A stretch of 64,000 nucleotides of DNA from Leptodontidium sp. MPI-SDFR-AT-0119 (lineage: Eukaryota > Ascomycota > Leotiomycetes > Helotiales > Leptodontidiaceae), in the NCBI GenBank assembly GCA_020726505.1, contig JAHLEZ010000012.1:2294001-2358000 (forward strand), in the 5' to 3' direction. Shown piece after piece: positions 60,808 to 64,000 of the stretch. Position 1 is the first letter of the stretch; each line of letters begins with the position of its first letter. The translations under genes and the position numbers were made by a program. Below the pieces are notes generated by a model. The model was given only the letters and a program-made list of their open reading frames with translations. It ran no database searches and was not told the DNA's origin.

Positions 60808-63800
60808 ATGGACTCAGACGATAGCCAGGAGTTCGTTCTCGTGAACGACGATGATGTGAACGACTACAACGAAGATGGAATTCTACCACAGCCTCCAGCT
60901 GTCCTTTCCAAGATCCAGAAATGGCTGGAACCAACCGACTACCATTCTGACTCTAGCGAATACCAAAAGCACTTGAATTCATACCTCCCAGGAACCGGAA
61001 AATGGATCCAAGAAACCGAATCATATCAACAATGGCACAGCTCACCCACAAATGGCTCCCTTTGGCTAAAGGCAACTGCTGGTGCTGGAAAGAGCGTGCT
61101 CGCTGCCATGCTTGCCGGTAAATTAGCGAAGACTGAGAAGGTCCCTGTGCTCTGCTTCTTTTTCCGTCAAATCATCGCCACAAATCATGATCCGCAATCC
61201 ATGGTCAGAGATTGGATATCCATGATCTTGACACATTCTCCTCCACTTCAAGCCCGGATGAAGAAGTACATGGACGAACGTCGGAGCTTGGAAACCATCT
61301 CGGCAAATGAACTCTGGGAGCATTTGGCAAGTGCCCTTATGACACTTCGAAAGGTTTATTGTGTCGTCGATGCTTTGGATGAAATGGATATCGACAAGCA
61401 AGATTTCTTCGCCAATCTTGTCGACCTTGGGATGCAGAAACCTTCATCAATCAAGCTTTTGATGACTAGTCGACCCCTTCCTCGAATCGAAACATTCTTC
61501 AAAACCTCATCAGTGCTCCAGATCCGACTCGAACAGCTCAAGGTTGATAAAGACATTGCTGTCTACGTCGACCACCGCCTGCAGCTAGCCAATGTTGAGG
61601 GTGAGCTGAAGAAATTAGTGAGGCAGGCCGTCGGTGGCAAGGCTCAAGGCTCATTCCTCTACGCTCGGCTCATGATGGATGAATTGCTGGATCATTTGAA
61701 ACAGATGATACCTGACATCAAATACATCGAGCGATCCTTGTCCTGGCTGCCTCTGACATTAGAAGACATGTACAACGGCATGCTCATTGATCACTCTCTT
61801 CGATCTCGAGTGCCACAGGATCTTCAGCTGACGATCCTTCAATGGGTCACCCACTCGTCAAGACCTCTCCGGCTTCTCGAACTTGCGACCGTCATTGATT
61901 TGTGGAGAGGAGATGGGAGCAGCAAGGATTCGAAGGCCATTGCCCGTGCAGCTTGTGGTCCTCTGCTGGAAATCCTTGAAGACGAGACGGTTTCTGTCAT
62001 TCATCATTCGTTCACGGAATTTCTCACGGACAAATCTCGAAACTCGAGACCATTCGTACCTGGCTCTCATCCTCAATTCCCCGTGATTGATCCTGTGGCC
62101 ACGCATAGATCAATGGCTCTGATTTGCCTGAAATATCTCGATTCGGGCTGCTTGAATGATTGGACAATCAGGGAGCGCGGCGTTGATGACGAGTTCTACA
62201 ACCCAAAGAAGCAAACCCAACAATCCATCAAGATGAAGCACCCTTTCCTAGATTATACCATGAACAATTTCCATGTTCACGTTTGCAAAACGACATTGGA
62301 CGAAGCACTTCTGTCCCAACTGGACGCATTCATGACGAACAGCAATCCTGCATTCCCCGCATGGGTAGATATGACATGGGTCAGTTCCAAGACTTTGGCA
62401 AAGACATCTCCCCTGCATGTTGCGGCATGGGCGGGCATGAATGAATACACCCAGCACCTTCTTCGATCGGGCTGTGAGAACAACAACGGTGATGGTCAGC
62501 TTCGGACACCATTATCCTGGGCATCTTCCAAAGGTCACGTCGAAGTCGTTGCTTCATTATTGGAGTATGTCACAGACCCTGATGTAGATGATGACCATGG
62601 GATGAAGCCGTTACATTATGCTGCTCAGGGAAATCATCATCAAATTGTCAAGCTTCTTGTCACCTCTGGTGTTAGTCGTAAGTGCATCCTCCCCAATCCG
62701 GTTTCAAACTCACTTGAATTACTGGGACATCAACCAAAGCAAGAAATCCGTGCTGACCCGACCCTAGCTTTGACCGGCAAGACGAAAGATTACGACCGGC
62801 GATGTGGCAACTCTCCATCGAGTATTGGCCAAAGTCCTCTCCTGTACGCATGCCAGTCCGGCTCGATCGAGTCTGTGCGAGAAATGGTTCCCTATTTGAA
62901 GACAGAGGATCTTAACCAAGCGTTGTGCTGGGCTTCGAAGTCTGGGAAAGTGGAAATCGTGGACTTTCTTCTGAGTTTGCCCGACGTCACAGCTGATCCA
63001 CCTGAACAACCCGATACACCCCTATTTCTCGCTGTATCGGGACTCCATTCCGATGTCGTGAATTCTCTACTGGAAAATGGCGCCGACCCCAAGAAGATAT
63101 CGGAGAATGTAGGATACATGCAAGGGTATACTATTCACGATTTGCTTGAGAGAGGCAAGACCGGACCATCACCTCTCCACGCGATATGCGCATATTCTCG
63201 ACAGACTTACTCGCGGGAAGGGGATGAGGAAACGGCGAAAAATTTAAAGAAGTGCTTCCAGCTTCTACTCAAATATGGATGCAACATCGACGCGATTGAT
63301 AGACACGGGAAAACACCACTGCATCATAGCGTCTCCAAACAAGGGTATACCGATCTTTCTTTGCTGCTACTGGAAAATGGGGCGGATCCCATGATCAGAG
63401 ACAAGTTGGGGAATACAACCTTGCATCTAATGAAACCGAATCAAAGCAGTGGTCCACTAGTAGAATTGTTGATTGCCAAAGGAGCCGACATGAATGCTAG
63501 GCGTCCGTCGGATAACCGAACACCTCTCCATTGTATGATTGGCAGCCTCCAAGAATCGGTGGTTAAATACTTCCTCCCATATGTATCTGATTGGAGTGTC
63601 GTGGACTCGAATGGCGACACTCCCCTTCACATTCTTCTATCCAATTCCCATCCTTCAGAGTCGGGATTGAAGGTTCTGCTTGATGCTGGGGCTGACCTCC
63701 ACCGTCGAAACCACAAGGGCGAGGCTCCAATTCACGTTATCAAAGAATTCGTCCCTAGCTTTGGCAAACGCACCTCGATTCTACCTTTTTTTCTGGCTGC

Positions 63801-64000
63801 TGGAGCAGATCTAGAGACGAAGGATTACAACGGCCGAACTGTTCTGTCTAGAATGCTCGATTCCCATCCTTACAAGTTCGAAGAAACTGTCCAGTATCTT
63901 GTGGGTCAAGGTGCGAAGATTGATTGCCACGACTACGAAGGCAATAACATCCTGCATCTGATATGTAGAAAGTCTCCCAACGTATCAATGGTAAGTCGGA
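60808..64000 (+). CDS. NLR-like NACHT-ankyrin protein (STAND NTPase), 3' end beyond window
   Basis: Model: join(60808..62677, 62768..63990, beyond edge); 1031 residues are visible. A short acidic N-terminus leads into KIQKWLEPTDY...YLPGTGKWIQETESYQQW, a lead-in common in fungal NACHT-ankyrin proteins. The NACHT NTPase has a Walker A in WLKATAGAGKSVLAAMLAGK (about residues 86-105), Walker B KVYCVVDALDEMD (about 182-194) and the sensor-like SIKLLMTSRPLPRIE. A helical linker with SWLPLTLEDMYNGML follows. From about residue 530 there are many ankyrin repeats (TSPLHVAAWAG, RTPLSWASSKGHVEVVASLL, KPLHYAAQGNHHQIVKLL, KTPLHHSVSKQGYTDLSLLL...). Such proteins act as intracellular receptors in fungal non-self recognition or programmed cell death. 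The 90-nt intron at 62678-62767 is in frame, with good splice signals. A donor (gtaagt) at 63991 suggests another intron at the window edge. Confidence 0.9.
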   Translation, partial: MDSDDSQEFVLVNDDDVNDYNEDGILPQPPAVLSKIQKWLEPTDYHSDSSEYQKHLNSYLPGTGKWIQETESYQQWHSSPTNGSLWLKATAGAGKSVLAAMLAGKLAKTEKVPVLCFFFRQIIATNHDPQSMVRDWISMILTHSPPLQARMKKYMDERRSLETISANELWEHLASALMTLRKVYCVVDALDEMDIDKQDFFANLVDLGMQKPSSIKLLMTSRPLPRIETFFKTSSVLQIRLEQLKVDKDIAVYVDHRLQLANVEGELKKLVRQAVGGKAQGSFLYARLMMDELLDHLKQMIPDIKYIERSLSWLPLTLEDMYNGMLIDHSLRSRVPQDLQLTILQWVTHSSRPLRLLELATVIDLWRGDGSSKDSKAIARAACGPLLEILEDETVSVIHHSFTEFLTDKSRNSRPFVPGSHPQFPVIDPVATHRSMALICLKYLDSGCLNDWTIRERGVDDEFYNPKKQTQQSIKMKHPFLDYTMNNFHVHVCKTTLDEALLSQLDAFMTNSNPAFPAWVDMTWVSSKTLAKTSPLHVAAWAGMNEYTQHLLRSGCENNNGDGQLRTPLSWASSKGHVEVVASLLEYVTDPDVDDDHGMKPLHYAAQGNHHQIVKLLVTSGVSRKCILPNPVSNSLELLGHQPKQEIRADPTLALTGKTKDYDRRCGNSPSSIGQSPLLYACQSGSIESVREMVPYLKTEDLNQALCWASKSGKVEIVDFLLSLPDVTADPPEQPDTPLFLAVSGLHSDVVNSLLENGADPKKISENVGYMQGYTIHDLLERGKTGPSPLHAICAYSRQTYSREGDEETAKNLKKCFQLLLKYGCNIDAIDRHGKTPLHHSVSKQGYTDLSLLLLENGADPMIRDKLGNTTLHLMKPNQSSGPLVELLIAKGADMNARRPSDNRTPLHCMIGSLQESVVKYFLPYVSDWSVVDSNGDTPLHILLSNSHPSESGLKVLLDAGADLHRRNHKGEAPIHVIKEFVPSFGKRTSILPFFLAAGADLETKDYNGRTVLSRMLDSHPYKFEETVQYLVGQGAKIDCHDYEGNNILHLICRKSPNVSMVSR

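Noticed and set aside
55345..64000. Possible biosynthetic or defence gene cluster around the ABC transporter and NLR-like gene
   Set aside because: No polyketide synthase, peptide synthetase, terpene synthase, P450 or cluster regulator is present; adjacency alone does not support a cluster.

Overview
The window is nuclear DNA of a filamentous ascomycete (Pezizomycotina; the gene families fit Leotiomycetes/Helotiales, but I cannot place it further without a search). The signs are short introns of about 45-120 nt with GTAAGT-like donors and CTAAC/CTGAC-like branch sites, compact genes on both strands, and families typical of this subphylum: RTA1-like membrane proteins, BIM1/X325 copper proteins, DUF7704, PDR-type ABC transporters, ascomycete laccase with a DSGL C-terminus, and NACHT-ankyrin proteins. 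I rebuilt exon structures by hand from splice signals and reading phase; each multi-exon model closes in frame.

Layout: 1-4081 has no recognisable gene. 4082-7489 (+) is an Itc1-like ISWI-complex subunit (WAC/DDT/WHIM). 9726-10724 (-) is a GPI-anchored BIM1/X325 copper protein with an in-frame upstream ORF. 12701-13987 (-) is a D-amino-acid oxidase. 14525-15819 (-) is mitochondrial ribosomal protein mL46. 17303-19475 (-) is a RING+PHD finger protein. 20925-21484 (-) is ribosomal protein eL43, divergent from a saccharopine-dehydrogenase-like oxidoreductase at 21865-23332 (+). 24190-24390 (-) is a small Cys-rich ORF. 25129-26986 (-) is a PARN/CAF1-family ribonuclease, divergent from the peroxin Pex26 at 27718-29181 (+). 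29736-31145 (-) is an L-type lectin cargo receptor, divergent from ALG8 at 31825-33466 (+).

From about 33.5 to 41.4 kb the sequence is gene-poor and looks AT-richer; it holds only a hotdog thioesterase (37356-38008, +) and a candidate MITE. Then follow a six-exon laccase (41426-43642, +), a DUF7704 membrane protein (43938-44462, -) and an amino-acid permease (45028-46847, -). A second sparse stretch (46.8-52.7 kb) contains a short inverted-repeat structure and a truncated RTA1-like gene (49805-50347, -). A conserved acidic protein of unknown function (52712-53437, +), a full-length PDR-type ABC transporter (55345-59814, +) and the 5' part of a fungal NLR-like NACHT-ankyrin protein running off the right edge (60808->64000, +) complete the window.

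The left half is mostly housekeeping (chromatin, translation, mRNA decay, peroxisome, glycoprotein folding and ER export: the lectin receptor and ALG8 both serve the secretory N-glycoprotein pathway). The right half is accessory in character (oxidation of phenolics, uptake and efflux, non-self recognition). I found no secondary-metabolite cluster, CRISPR, rRNA or confident tRNA. The observations most worth a second look are the NLR-like gene, the RTA1 gene that loses its core after two membrane helices, the in-frame uORF on the copper protein, two introns best explained as GC-AG (one with a competing in-frame GT-AG choice), and the candidate MITE.
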